Shown: piece by piece, positions 22,849-35,672 of the stretch
How the letters are laid out: every line of letters starts with the position of its first letter
Position numbering within the stretch: the first letter of the stretch is position 1
NCBI GenBank assembly: GCA_900239685.1
Contig: OENT01000730.1
Coordinates: forward strand, 16,820-80,819
Length of the DNA: 64,000 nucleotides
Reading direction: 5' to 3'
DNA from: Rotaria macrura
Taxonomy: Eukaryota > Rotifera > Eurotatoria > Philodinida > Philodinidae
The notes under the pieces: model-generated
Told to the model about the DNA's origin: nothing
Database searches by the model: none
What the model saw: only the letters and a program-made list of their open reading frames with translations
Position numbers and translations under genes: made by a program

Positions 22849-23865
22849 ATGTCCAACAACACAAATTGTGGTACTCATGATTATGAGATATATTGGTGTA
22901 AATTTATTGCTCTTCTTAATCAGAATATTTCAAGGTATTTTATGGGTTTTATCTGGATCATGGGAAATTTCGGATCAACTGTCAATTGCTTAATCTTTTC
23001 TCAACGAAATCTTCGCAAGAATCCATGTGTAATTTATATTCTAGCCTCTAGTGCTTCACAACTCATAACTTTCAATTTCGTTCTAATCACAAGAATACTT
23101 TACAGAGGTTTCAATATTAATGCAATCAATACTATCCTTTGGTATTGTAAAATTCGATCTTTTTTGTTCTATGTTTTTGTTGATGTTCCACGTTATTGTA
23201 TCATTTTGGCGTCGGTCGATCGTTATTTTGTTAGTTGTCTCAACGTATATTGGCGTCAATGGAGCTCATCAAAGATAGCTGTGCGACTTATTATTGGTTG
23301 TTTTACATTTTGGTGTTTAATATATATCCAAGTACTTATCTTCTATGACATTCAAGGTGGTAACTGCTCATACAGATCTGGTGTTTATGGAATTTTCTTC
23401 AGTGTCTATCTATTGATTGAGAGTGGAATATTACCACCAGTGGTGACGTTAATTTTTGGCTGCCTTACGATCATAAATATTCGACAAAGTAAACGAAGAA
23501 CAGTACCTTTAACAGTCAGTAATCCTGTTCGGTCTACAGAATTTATTGGCATGTCACGAAAAGATTTTCAATATGCGAAAATGTTATTCAATCAAATATT
23601 GCTTTGGTATTGCTTGAACATTATCAATCCTTGTGATCTTCTTTATCAAACAATAACAGTACATCAAACGAAATCATCTTTTCGTCTAACAATCGAAGCA
23701 TTTATAAACAATATGAGTTATATGTTCATCCATCTGGAATTTGCTTTGACATTTTTTATATATACTTTATCATCGCCATTTTTCAGACGTGAATTCAAGC
23801 AATTATGCCGAAGGAAAATATTTTGTCACTTTGCATCAAATGCGACTACGAGCGATCGCACATAG
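22849..23865 (+). CDS. Rhodopsin-family G-protein-coupled receptor
   Basis: From the ATG at 22849 the protein has 338 residues. Seven hydrophobic segments can be placed at about 31-52, 60-82, 97-122, 144-166, 180-210, 245-265 and 285-310. The short N-terminus carries N-glycosylation sequons (Asn3, Asn26). TM3 ends in the DRY motif (124-126); Cys100 and Cys173 are candidates for the extracellular disulfide. The TM7 end is atypical: SSPFFRREFK replaces NPxxY. The long third loop is basic (RQSKRRTVP). The type resembles the divergent class A receptors expanded in bdelloid rotifers, remotely like FMRFamide-type peptide receptors; the ligand cannot be told. Intronless. A polyadenylation signal (AATAAA) lies about 180 bases after the stop. 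Confidence 0.85.
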   Translation: MSNNTNCGTHDYEIYWCKFIALLNQNISRYFMGFIWIMGNFGSTVNCLIFSQRNLRKNPCVIYILASSASQLITFNFVLITRILYRGFNINAINTILWYCKIRSFLFYVFVDVPRYCIILASVDRYFVSCLNVYWRQWSSSKIAVRLIIGCFTFWCLIYIQVLIFYDIQGGNCSYRSGVYGIFFSVYLLIESGILPPVVTLIFGCLTIINIRQSKRRTVPLTVSNPVRSTEFIGMSRKDFQYAKMLFNQILLWYCLNIINPCDLLYQTITVHQTKSSFRLTIEAFINNMSYMFIHLEFALTFFIYTLSSPFFRREFKQLCRRKIFCHFASNATTSDRT

Positions 23866-26801
23866 TTCGAGGAATTCTTTAACTTACTAGTTCAATCGTT
23901 TAGTAGTAGAGCAGTCTTAGATATTAAACACAATTTACTGTATTGTCTTACTTGTTGTATTTTCGTATCATTTCTTGCTCATATATGTATGTTCGCTTGT
24001 GTATTGAATATTCTAGAATGTAAATTAGTCGAACTAACTAAAATAAAATCAATTATATACATATAAGAACAAATAGTTGTCGGTTTGATTATTGTCTTGA
24101 TACCATAGCTTCAGTACTCGAATCCGAAATTACAGCTAATATTTGTTATGTTCAAGAGTAGTAATATTTAAAAGAATAGTAAAAAGTTGACTATCGAATG
24201 CGAGCCATGTCATAATGTTGAGAAAGTTTAATTAATTTGTGACGTACACAATCGAATACAATATATTCAAAATAGATTATTCTTTCATTGCAGTTGAAAG
24301 AAGCCGATAAAAAACAAAACACTGTGCAAAATAATGAACAGTATCCTCCAGATAATGATTTAAAAGAACAGAAACAAAAGTGAAAATCGATCACTTTATT
24401 CTGTAATACCGTATGTAGATATGTGTACGAGTGTGATTATATGAGAATATGTTCTCCTTCATTACCTGCACTTATATCCATCCCCCTCCTCTCCTAAACA
24501 CACTCGGAAAAATTTAAATATTACTATGCTGTCCGTTGACTTCTCGTAATAATAGTAATAGCCAAAATTCAGCGCTAGTATGATCCGTATATACAAACAA
24601 GAAATAACTAAATCTAATGCAACGGAACAAATACCTAAAGAATTTTCACTGGCACTCCAAAAATATAAATCAATTGACTTAGCCCTGCTTGTTTGTAAAC
24701 ATACGGATAGATATTTCAAAATATTTCACTATGAGGGCTGAAGTATTTGCTTTTTCTCTCATACTCAACATCACGCTCGTGTGTGTAACAAAGCTTTTAA
24801 TTATGCAAAAATTGAGTTCAGATACATTACTACAACTGATGATAAGAATAAATCGTTCATAAATAGTATGATTCTCTAAGGAGCTGCAGTAACTGCAACC
24901 ATCATTCCATATAAACATGCCACTGAGGATCTAGCAGAAGTGTGTGTTAACTTTCAGACATATCTAGGTCTCCATCACAATAAAGTGGGAAATCTGATAC
25001 AGAACTACCGTTGTATCATAAGATAAAGTTGACGGAACAAAATTTCAAACTTTATTATAAACTGACACTGGAGATCCGGAGACATATCAATTTTTACAAA
25101 TTTTTAAGTTTTCCAGATTTAAAACACCGCATTTATTGATTTTTCTTCAAGTTCAAATTCTTCTCGTAGCATCTGTTGAGTCCTATATCTTTACCATTGA
25201 TTTTCGAATTTTCTAGAGTATAGAGCATACTAAAAGAAGTAAGTAGGTATCAGTATGAATGCTTTTCTTCTACTCAATAACACTCACAATTGATGTTTCT
25301 ACAGTACCATCGTTAGATTCATTAAAAATATACTCTTCTTTCAAGATAAAAACATCTTGTGGATGAACGAAGAGAAAATTTTGAAATAGGCTACAGTAGT
25401 TGTTTGCTGTACACTTGGTAGCTCTGCAAGTGAAGAACGAACTTTTTCCTAAACACAATTCCACTCGAATGGCGTATTTTTTAATAACTGGAATTATGTC
25501 ATGAAGTTAACATGTTGTTATCAGTTCACATCCATATAAAGCTACTTTCTATATTCATAAAGAATTCTTATAAAATCTTATTCGAATAAAGTACAACCAG
25601 TTGTGTCTACCAATTTATCACAGAAACTAATTTAGCGAAAAGTGAGAGAAAAATATAGAAGACTGTGTGATAGCAGAGTCTGACGTGTGCAAAAATAAAA
25701 TAAACGAAACTATTGTAAACGCATCTCTGTCACGAAACACAGCATCGAACTAGGAATGCTATCTTCGACACTAACACGTCAATATGCATGATTGTCTCAT
25801 AGTGACAACCATCATAAAATCTTTTTGAAGTACGAAGCAATCAAGTTCATATAGACTTCAAAAAACATTCCGTGAAATTTTTGTTACTTATTGTTATCTT
25901 TTTCATTCCAAGGTACGTCTAACTGAAGAAAAAACTTTGCTTGTATGAATTTACTCGGATAAAATTTGTTTTGAGCACTACAGAATAAGATAATTGAGCA
26001 CCGATATAATTACACGTGAAGTGAGTACAATAAAATAATATTCTTTACAAGAAAAGTAGAAACAACAGTTAGATAATAAGTACAATAACTATTAATATTA
26101 TGAAAAATTGTCATTAATATATTAGTTGGAACATGAACTTGTATTTCATATCAGCATAATGAATATTTCCCATATTGACTACAACTATATGAATATTTAG
26201 TAGAATCGGTTAAATTTGTGAAACGATACTTAGATACTCGATGCTGTTGTACTATTCCATTAGCTTCATAGAGAGTTTTCACGAAATTTAAAAGTTGATA
26301 TTCATTTTTTGACAGAAACTCTTACGAATTTAGTACTATTGATCTGTAAATGAAACTTAAGTCCCTTGGATTTCATAAATTAATAGTCACGATATTAACT
26401 AATTTGAGTTGAGTATATTACAAAGCGATACTTGTCAGCATACATACAACAAATTCGATCGGCTTTAAATGAGTTTATCTCAATTATATTGTTTTTTAAT
26501 TTGGTGCTCAAAACACTTCTCGCCCAATTTATTCTATCATGATATTGTTAGATTTCTAACATATGACCATAAAAAAACATCAGTTGTTCTTTGCAGCTAT
26601 TAATGCATGACGGCGTCAAGAGGAAAGAAATTAATTGTGAGTAAGCAAACGACGCATATTTTGCCTTGTCATTGTCATCATTAATGTATTATCTTTCATG
26701 TTTGTGTTCTACCTACGAATATTGATGTATTATTGAGTAGAAATACATATGAATATTTTATTGCATACCTATTTGCGTTTCATTTTATTCATGTCATGTA
26801 A
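23866..26801. other. Intergenic, no gene recognised
   Basis: Minus-strand open frames at 24191-24918 and 25270-25464 look weakly exon-like, one with a GTGAGT donor, but I could not join them in phase. Confidence 0.35.
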
Positions 26802-28097
26802 ATGATGACTAGCACAGAAGTAATCGACAAGAAGAAAGACGTTACTGCTCTCCATCGATTGATCAAAATCCATACCAGTCCACTTTATCATGCGTGTGAA
26901 AACGGTGATGTCAATCGTGTCCGAGAACTTATCTCACGCCTAAGTTATTCCGATGTCAATTGTCGTGAACTGAACGGCAGCACAGCTCTTCATGCTGCAT
27001 CATACTTTGGTCATGTCGAGATTGTTCGACTTCTTCTTCATGAACGAGGCGCAATGAGACATCGACGAAACCGAGAAAAAAAGACTGCCTTTGAAGTAGC
27101 AGCCAATGATGAAATTCGTCAACTTTTTATCCGATCGAATGTCGGCTCAAATCGATTTTGCACTGATGAAGACAGGAATAACCACAAACAGTTTTTAATA
27201 GTTATCCATAGCACGGAAAACGACAGGGACGTTAACAAGAATGAGGATGAAAATACCACACTAGAGAAAAAGTGGGTTGATTTAGTAGAAAATGATAATT
27301 ACATCAAAGGTCTTCAAATAACGCAAGTTGCTGGAAAATCTCTCTTTGGTTCATCATTGGCACGATCCATTACGTTTGCTGTATTCAATCACTTGCTTCA
27401 TGAGCAATTTTCACCGTATGAAAATGAAGTATCTGTTAGAGATTTTTTACTACATCTGATTGATACATATGTTACTCGAAGTCATCCTCAGTATGAAAAA
27501 GCGTGTGAACTTGTAAACAAGTTCGCTCATACGAAACGTATTGAACCTTTGCTACGTCTGTACACACTTGAAACACCCTTGTATCGTCAATTACACTATG
27601 AATCAGACGCATGGCTTGTACCGCTCATCTGTCACTTTACCAAATTAAAGCCGCGCTTCTTTCAAGGTACATCGCATCGTGGTCTATTGATGAAATCTCA
27701 AGACTTGAGAGCCTATCAGTTAGCATGCGGAAAAACATCATGCATCATTCGAACAAATACGTTTTGTTCAACAACAATTGTTCGTCGTATTGCCGAATCT
27801 TTTTCAAAGGTAGCCCCTGAAAATGACCTGATTCGTGTTCTAATGATTCTCGACTTTCCTGTTCGCTGTGAAAAGGCCATTCAACTCTATGCTATTTCTG
27901 ACGAATACCCGTGTTTATCCGATTTTGAAGATGAAAGAGAAGTTTTACTTTTACCACAAATATTGTTCTATGTTAAACGAATCCATAAATATGATTCAGA
28001 GCTCTGCTGGACTATTTGGCTAGAGTACGTGCCTCCCGAACAGCATCCATTCCGATCTTACGTACAATGTATTACAAGGGATATTCAAACTCGATGA
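26802..28097 (+). CDS. Ankyrin-repeat ADP-ribosyltransferase (R-S-ExE type)
   Basis: Single exon, 431 residues. Residues about 25-110 form two to three ankyrin repeats (SPLYHACENGDVNRVRELI; STALHAASYFGHVEIVRLLL). Residues about 250-425 form an arginine-type mono-ADP-ribosyltransferase fold: HRG with Arg293, a CSTT stretch with Ser323 in place of the usual S-T-S, and EDEREVLLLP with Glu378 and Glu380 as the ExE pair. Enzymes of this class transfer ADP-ribose from NAD+ to protein arginines; ankyrins would select the target. All three catalytic positions survive, so activity is plausible although the second motif is altered. There is no signal peptide, so a cytosolic location is inferred. A second gene of this architecture lies on the opposite strand at 44.5-45.8 kb. 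Confidence 0.8.
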   Translation: MMTSTEVIDKKKDVTALHRLIKIHTSPLYHACENGDVNRVRELISRLSYSDVNCRELNGSTALHAASYFGHVEIVRLLLHERGAMRHRRNREKKTAFEVAANDEIRQLFIRSNVGSNRFCTDEDRNNHKQFLIVIHSTENDRDVNKNEDENTTLEKKWVDLVENDNYIKGLQITQVAGKSLFGSSLARSITFAVFNHLLHEQFSPYENEVSVRDFLLHLIDTYVTRSHPQYEKACELVNKFAHTKRIEPLLRLYTLETPLYRQLHYESDAWLVPLICHFTKLKPRFFQGTSHRGLLMKSQDLRAYQLACGKTSCIIRTNTFCSTTIVRRIAESFSKVAPENDLIRVLMILDFPVRCEKAIQLYAISDEYPCLSDFEDEREVLLLPQILFYVKRIHKYDSELCWTIWLEYVPPEQHPFRSYVQCITRDIQTR

Positions 28098-29432
28098 ATC
28101 AAAGGTTTTATCCAGTTTTGATTTTCGCTGTCCTCTTCTTATTATTAATGGAATAGGCTTAGTGCGATAATTTCTGATGGATCATGTTCATTTTTGAACC
28201 ACATGCATAATTCCAATAAATTTTCCCTTTATTTTGCAATCAACACATGAAGTGAATCGAAAGACGGAGAAAATGTCTTTTCTCATAGGCTACACAGTGT
28301 GATCTCAAGTCATAAGAAACAACTTCTTCTGGTTGTTGTAGCTGAAGTTTTGAGTTTCTTGCATGTAGATTTTAAAATCAATATTGTCTACTCTCCCTTA
28401 TCTTCTGTCATCCATTGCAGATCATTGGAATCACGAGAAGCATGTGTCCAGATTCTTCCAAGTTTCTTTATCTTCTACTTTACATACGGATCGTCACTAC
28501 CTTGAACCTAAATAGTTATTAATATTATAAGTCAAGGTGGACACGACATCGCTGTTAGTCTCACAACATAACAAAATAAATGAAATTTTCTTTTCGTTTC
28601 TGTCATTTTCACTTTGTCTATTGAACATATGTATTCATTGACCTGAAAATCTTTTCTCATAGATTCAGCGATTGTGATGCCAGTTTTCTCGCTGAATCTT
28701 TGAGAATCTATTGGATGTTCTACGCAACAGACTTTCGAAGTTTGAAGAAGATAGTCTCATTTTCTATTTGATCACTGCATAATAGGTAGTAGAAAATTAA
28801 AGAATTAATAACATTCAATGATGATAATTTACTCATTTCGAACTCTAGGAACAGCCTAAAAGACGGGAGGCATCCGATTGAAATAATAACTACGTCTATC
28901 AGTTCGGTTTTTTTTCTCGAAATAAAATATCTTCATATTCTAAGCATGAACAATTCTTGATGAGTATTGGTGCTGGGCGTGGGTATGAATGTGTATAAAT
29001 GCTGATAACACTCTGTAACATTTGAGACACACAATAAGTGCTGTCATCCGAAACAAAAACGATTGAGTATCGTGTATACGATTGCATTTTGTTCGTCCAC
29101 TACTAATTATGTCAAGATTTCACCTTTTTTATTATCAATTTAGTAATATTTTGACTTTATTTTCATGATGAAAGCTAACAAATGACAGTCTTTCTCCTGG
29201 TCGAAGTCAAAAAAAGTAGGATCTATAGTTTCGTCGATTATATGAATCAATCTCTAGTACCAAGCTAATGTCAGATGCCATGTTGAATCAATTTTAGCGA
29301 TATTTTATTATTATTATTATTGTTTTTGTGATCGTAAGAAAGAAAAATAAAATACTAAAGCAGCTAACTATATGTTCGGATGTCGTTGACTATGGACAAT
29401 AGCCAAGTTCGATCATCAAAAGAAACAGTGTG
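28098..29432. other. Intergenic with one hairpin
   Basis: No coding support. An imperfect 18-bp inverted repeat is at 28654-28706. Confidence 0.5.
28654..28706. repeat. 18-bp stem inverted repeat (hairpin)
   Basis: TTCTCATAGATTCAGCGA (28654-28671) pairs with TCGCTGAATCTTTGAGAA (28689-28706) with one mismatch, around a 17-base loop. Shorter than a typical microRNA precursor stem. Confidence 0.75.
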
Positions 29433-31496
29433 TTACGATAAATTCTGTTGCAATCCATGGCCATGCTTTTCGAGCCATTTGAGCTCTTCGCGAACTTTTA
29501 TTTTCCCATGCCATGGATTTTTCTCTAATCCATGGCCTTCTTTTGGAAAACTTAGTAATTGCACAGGTATTCTGAGTTGATGAAGTCCACGTTCTAATAT
29601 ATAACTTTGATCTGCATCGACTCGCACATCATCTGCACCAGTAATAATATGCGTTGCTGTACGTACTCGATCTAAATGATAGATAGCTGATTGATTTTGG
29701 TACATTTCGGGTACCTCCCATGGGTATCCTCCTAGCAAATAAGTCAAGAGCAGCGGTATATCCATCGTACCCCAAGATGAAACATGTTCGATTGCACCTG
29801 CACCAGATAGTGCAGCATTGAATCGTGTGGTTTGAGTTATTAACCAATTCGTTAGAAAGCCACCAAAACTATAACCACCAATGTTCAATCTCTTGGAATC
29901 GGCTGTACCATCTTTGATTAGACTATCAACTGCTGACAGAACATCTCTTCCTGGCCGAGATAAGAATTGAAAACGAATATTGTTAACAAACTGTTCGCCA
30001 TATCCTGTAGATCCACAATAATTAGGTTCAAGGACTAACCAACCTTGAGTAGCTGCCATAATTGCCCAGTTATACCAATTGGCTTCAAATGCATTCAGAC
30101 TTATGTCATATGGACCACCGTGAATAAGAACTAGAAGAGGTAAATTTTTATATTCGAATTTTCCTGGTGGATAATATAGAATTCCTTCGATGTTTTGCTT
30201 ATCATGATCATTTTTCCAAGTATAAATTTTAGTTTTTGGTAAATCATGTCGTGTGAATAGATCATTTTCGTCAGTTATTACACGCGCTGATCGAAGTCGA
30301 TCGATATTCTCTACTAGATAAACTTCCTTTGGATTCTCCAGAGACGAATAGACAAATGCCATGGAATGTGTTCGACCATAATACGATGAAGCAAGATGAT
30401 ACGTACCATTCCAACCGAGCAATTCAATCGTATTATCCGTTGATGATTTTTGTTTATAAATATGAATTTCTGTTTTCACTTGTCCAAGTATATAAACACC
30501 ACCATTAGGATCAACTGTGTATTCCAATAGGTTACCGGAAAAATCTTTTATCAAACGTTCAATACGACCAGTTCGTAAATTTAAAGAACTCAGTCGTCTT
30601 TGTACATCGGCAAATTCTTCTTTTTGACTTACACTACGACTGTGTTGTCGAAAGAGAATGCACTTACCATCGTATGATAATTTTATTTGTGTTTCAAAAA
30701 AATTATTATTCGTCAATTTCAATAAGGCTGTTGAATTTCGAACATTAATAGAATAAATTTCGAAATCTTCGATATACTCAGTCACTATTGATATAGACGT
30801 GAAAATAAGTTGTCGTTCCGATGAACTAAATATCACTTCGCCGATTAGAAAAGGAACCTCTCGAATAGGACGTATTTCGATTGGTGTCAATCGAGTTTTG
30901 CCTTTGAAAACAAGATAATTGATAGTACTAATATAATTATGAATGTTCTGCCGATAGTCAATCACATCTTTCCATTCAACTTGTTCATCGTCTGCCTTTC
31001 CTCTTTTAGTTGTAATGAAAAACATAGATGAATCATTGTCGGCCCATGCTAAATTGGTTGGCATGTCATTTCCAATTGCAACTGATAAAACTCTTTTAGA
31101 CTTAACAGAATATACATAAATGAATTGTTCTTTTTTATCAACATTTTCGAATGAACGTTGATAGCGCTTGGATCGATTCTTTGTTTCTTCATTCGTTTGT
31201 AAGAAAGCTATCCAAGTTCCACTTGGTGACCATTTTGGTTTTGGAAATCCACCACTATTTCTAAAGATAAGATCTTTTCTTTTCTTTTTTATTTCATACA
31301 ACCAAAAACTATTTTCATAACTATTTGATTTCCAATTCGGTTCTATAGTTTCAACAAGTAAATATCTACCATTGGGAGAAAAACTAAGCGATGCAAAATC
31401 TGTATAATTGAAAAATTCATCTAATGTTAATTGTGGTTTTGTTGCAATCGACGAATATAATAATATTTGGAAAAATAACAAAATATATATTAACAT
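29433..31496 (-). CDS. Secreted S9 prolyl-oligopeptidase-family serine peptidase
   Basis: Single exon of 687 residues from the ATG at 31494-31496. Residues 1-19 form a hydrophobic signal peptide. About 20-410 is a beta-propeller with WSPSGTW and FSPNGRY type blade motifs. About 420-685 is the alpha/beta-hydrolase domain: HGGP (His459) forms the oxyanion region, the nucleophile Ser543 sits in GGYSFGG, Asp623 in GADDVRV and His655 in KEGHG. The complete triad predicts an active exopeptidase or oligopeptidase, closest in layout to acylaminoacyl-peptidase and dipeptidyl-peptidase members of S9. With a leader, it probably works in the secretory path, gut lumen or outside the cell. The upstream gene is an ankyrin-ART on the other strand, convergent with it. 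AATAAA on the minus strand is at 29304-29309. Confidence 0.9.
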   Translation of the reverse strand: MLIYILLFFQILLYSSIATKPQLTLDEFFNYTDFASLSFSPNGRYLLVETIEPNWKSNSYENSFWLYEIKKKRKDLIFRNSGGFPKPKWSPSGTWIAFLQTNEETKNRSKRYQRSFENVDKKEQFIYVYSVKSKRVLSVAIGNDMPTNLAWADNDSSMFFITTKRGKADDEQVEWKDVIDYRQNIHNYISTINYLVFKGKTRLTPIEIRPIREVPFLIGEVIFSSSERQLIFTSISIVTEYIEDFEIYSINVRNSTALLKLTNNNFFETQIKLSYDGKCILFRQHSRSVSQKEEFADVQRRLSSLNLRTGRIERLIKDFSGNLLEYTVDPNGGVYILGQVKTEIHIYKQKSSTDNTIELLGWNGTYHLASSYYGRTHSMAFVYSSLENPKEVYLVENIDRLRSARVITDENDLFTRHDLPKTKIYTWKNDHDKQNIEGILYYPPGKFEYKNLPLLVLIHGGPYDISLNAFEANWYNWAIMAATQGWLVLEPNYCGSTGYGEQFVNNIRFQFLSRPGRDVLSAVDSLIKDGTADSKRLNIGGYSFGGFLTNWLITQTTRFNAALSGAGAIEHVSSWGTMDIPLLLTYLLGGYPWEVPEMYQNQSAIYHLDRVRTATHIITGADDVRVDADQSYILERGLHQLRIPVQLLSFPKEGHGLEKNPWHGKIKVREELKWLEKHGHGLQQNLS

Positions 31497-34400
31497 AATC
31501 GTCTATTGTCTAAATTAAAAACAAAATTAATTATGAATCAAATTGAATCTCCAACATTCTTTTCGATTTCTCATTCTGACCGATACAGAATATGCTAGTT
31601 ACGTTAACGTAATCTCCTTAGGAAAGAAAGTATGCTTTATTTGCATTTCCAGATCATAGGAAAAGTTTTTCGATCTGTGCTAATGTATAAAAATGGAACA
31701 GTCATTTTTCATAGTTTTGAATAATAAAATGAAATAGATCATGTTCAAATTCATTCTTATTTTTTCTTCCGAACATTTCAAACACAATGTTGCTCATCGA
31801 TAATCTTTGCTTATCGACCGGAAAATTCCATGATATAGTTATGCCTGCGTGAAAGACTTATGTCAATGATATCGATGGAAAAAAACACCAAAAATAAAAT
31901 AAAATGTACTTTGGCAATCACATAGCAAGATCAATGTCATTACAAGTACATCCATTCTCTGGTTCTGTGAAAATACATCGATGGTCCACTAAATCATTAG
32001 AAAAATCATTCTCACGATTTAAACAGAAGTCTTACATTTGATGTCGTGTTTTTTCTTCAATGGTAACTTCAATTTTGTTTTTGAAAGTTGAAATATTAAT
32101 CAGGCTGGCTTTTGCTTTTATTCAGCATATTTTCGAAGACATTTTAGTTTATTCGTCACACAAGTTAAATACAAAATACAATAGAGTAATCCTACACATA
32201 AACAAGAGATCTACATTCATTTATTATAATAGTGTGAGGGGTTGAACGAGAGTCATGTCCTAATTGTTCGGGTAACAATTAAAATATTAGTGAATCTCAA
32301 TCAATCTCTAACGATTCTTGTGCGACATGGTTATCTGCTTGCGGATAGATCTTCCAATCGTGCTTTTATTTGAGGATAGGCTGACATCATTTAAAAAAAG
32401 AACCCTCAGAGACAGTACTGTGTCAATAGTAAGATTCAATCAAAAATTGATCGCCCCATTCAGTTTCAAAATATCAAAGTAGACATCTAATGGGATAGGA
32501 TTTAACAAAATTAGAAATGAAACAAATCACAGTGATTATTGAGGTTGTGAAACTTATAGAAAACAAAAGTAAGATATGAAAGTCATTTTTTGAATAGTAA
32601 TCAACTATTTTAAATAAATGGAAAATAGAGAATTTCATTACCGTTAAGTTTGTTGTCTTCAATAGTTTGGTTGGTTACATCGATGGTTAATCGAACTTTG
32701 TTCGGTGATGACTATTTACTGTTAGTCGTCAATAAACTTCGGATCGGATTACGTACCAAAAAGTTGTATTGTACGTGATATTTTGTTTTTCATTAGTGTT
32801 TGCGGTTGTTTTGCTTTAATCTTTTCGATATCGCTCGATACCAATTGTTGCTACTAGTATAATGATGAAAAGGAGTCATAACTTTCGCTGCATCAATGAC
32901 AGCCGTAATCTATGATTCGAGGTAATCTGGACAAACTAACATCTGTACTTTAATCCAAAAATAAGACTTGTTACTGAATTATTAGTGTGATTGAATGTAG
33001 AGATTGAAAGACAGTATTTGGAAATTCAGAAATGTCATAATATTGCGATTAGGATAGCAAAATATGTTTCAGGTGGCATGACAAATTTCATGAATATGAA
33101 TTAAAAACTACTCTAGAATTCATAGTGAGTATGTTTTGATAGTAATATATAAACAACAAACTATCGGATCTGATATTTCCTCTATCGTTTAATATTATGA
33201 ATTTGATAGAAACGAATTGAACTAGTTCGAAATGGTCTGTAAATATTCATCATCAATGCTCTAATCTCAAACAGGCCAATAACAAAAACGTAAACTATCA
33301 GATCTTTTCATCGATAGAATATACAGTCACAATTTTCTATCTATGAAATTGCAAATAAACCAGTGGCATAAGTCTCAAACCTCATAATGTGACTGCATTG
33401 TAAGATTACGTGTGCATAATAACTTTCAGTAATTTTTATCTCTATCGAAGGTATATGCTTGAAATTGCTGAGACTTCTTGATATTTTTTGGAAATTAATT
33501 CGAAAACGCACTAAGTTTGAATTAATTTGACACAAATGTATTTCTAACATCAATGAACGAGAATAGTATTCACGTAGCATAGACAACAAATAATAGCATC
33601 TTGTAACCAATGGAAAAGTGAATGTTGATTAATAAAGATACGCATGAAGTATAAAGCTGAAAAGTCGTAACAAGAAGAATAAATAGACGCAACTTTATTT
33701 TTATTTGATGTAGAGTCATACTGAAAGTATCTAAAAAGATTTAGACATCGATACTTTTTCTATTGATAATTACAGCATATTTCTACTGTGTGTTTGTTCT
33801 TTGAAATAAATTCTATTGAGTACATGGTTAGTGTACGTGATTAGAAATGTAATTGTTGTAATTTGTTGATAAGATTTATAAAAGAAATAATTTAAATCAC
33901 AATAAGATTCTACAAGTAAGACGAAATCAAATTTATTTTTCGTTTACTCTTCTATTTCGTCGAGTAAATTGTGAATGTTGTTGAGCTAACAACGAACACT
34001 TGCAATCTTACACTCGATCACATCTGAGTTTAGAAACTTGATTTATATTTAAAAGTTTTTTTCAGTTACATAATAAGAAGGATACGTCGAATGAGGATCT
34101 ATCTGCTTCTCCGTTTTAATAGTTTGTCGGTGAACGAAAATGATTTACTAAAGACATTTCACTGAATATAAAGAGTGTACTTTTACAACATTGTAAAACT
34201 TGGGCAGAAGCTTCACATAAATAAAGTCCTGCGTAAGTTTTCTATCTTTTGGTTTCTCTGTTGACTTTCTCGGTATACACATCAGCGGTCATTATTTTTC
34301 TATTGTGATGATTTTAGCAGTAGAGATTTAAATCGTCCAGTCGCTGGAAAGCTTGCCCCGAAGAAAGTAACTTTTATCGTAGATTTTCATTTTACACGTT

Positions 34401-35672
34401 TTGAGATGATTGATTAAAAGGACGATAGCAAGACAACTTAACCACCACTTTCGACTCATATAAAAATTAATAGCTGGGTACATAAATGCTTTTTGATCAT
34501 GCATCATCAAAATATGCACATGGTCCCTCGAAATTGTTCGTCAGACACATGTTGATATGCATTAGTATAAAGTTCTCTTAGCGATAAATTCTGTCAATAT
34601 CACATTTTCAAATCCTTTTCTTTCTATTGGCAGTCAAATATGTTCAATGAGTTCATCTTACAAATCGAAGCCGTAAAATGATGATGTGTAATTATTTCAT
34701 TGTTTATTTCCATAGCAGCGAAATTTCGATTCGTATCAAGCATCGAAATGATATTTAAGAGAGTGCCATCATAAATTATATTTCATTTCGAGATAACCAG
34801 CCTATGAAAATATATTCTTCTTCATTTCAAACAAAAATCATTTTATTTATAGACTTGACAAGAAATCTATGAATCGTTTCTTATATTGATACTCACCTGT
34901 TCAGTTTCTCTATCTAGGCTATTCAAATAGTAAAAAGCTGCCTGCAAAAGTTGTAACTTATAAATCATAACTTCATAAAAAAATTCCTCGAGATCTCTCC
35001 TGACTTTATTAGGTGCTGCCATATGATTATAGTCCCATCTAAAAAAAACAATATATATAGTAACTGGAAGGCTTTAGTCTTCATCATTGTTCTGATCCGG
35101 TAAACTACTAATGTGTAACTTAAACTTGAAGTAATCCACTGATTCCATCAGGATAATCTCCTAGCTACGCAATGAAAGGATCATTTTTATGATTCATCTT
35201 CTTTGACGTCATCAAAGAGAATAAAAACATATTTGTTGAAGAAGATAAAACGGAAAATTCTTTTCATGTAGTTTCATTTAGCACTGTCTAAAAGATTCTT
35301 TCCATTATATTTTGCTAATGTGACATATTAATTATGTTCATAATAAAGTAACGGATCATCTCTAATTTTCAATTGAAATGCATCAAGCATTCATGTGTAA
35401 GTCAAATACTATTGTCAAGACGTTTTGCGTCGAACACTGAGTTATTCTCTTAGAATAAGAATTTAATAGATATACTTGGTGTTTTCTCTCCTTACAACGA
35501 CAGCAATAGCTTGTTTACTTTTATCAACTGAAGCAACCATACCAAGGTTATCATTGCTCTTGTCTTGGATGAATTCAGCAAAATAAGATATTGACTTGAA
35601 ATCAACGATTATAAAGAAGAATTCACATGATTCGAAGTCTTAAGAACTCGTAATATTTAAGTTTTCAACAAT
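31497..35672. other. Intergenic, no gene recognised
   Basis: Over four kilobases of AT-rich sequence. Open frames of 60-90 codons are present on both strands but none has recognisable motifs or splice support. A direct repeat AAACTATCRGATCT occurs at about 33160 and 33292. Confidence 0.45.

Noticed and set aside
25270-25464. Cysteine-containing minus-strand frame followed by a GTGAGT donor
   Set aside because: The next candidate exon (about 25130-25230) joins in the wrong phase, and the start is not ATG.
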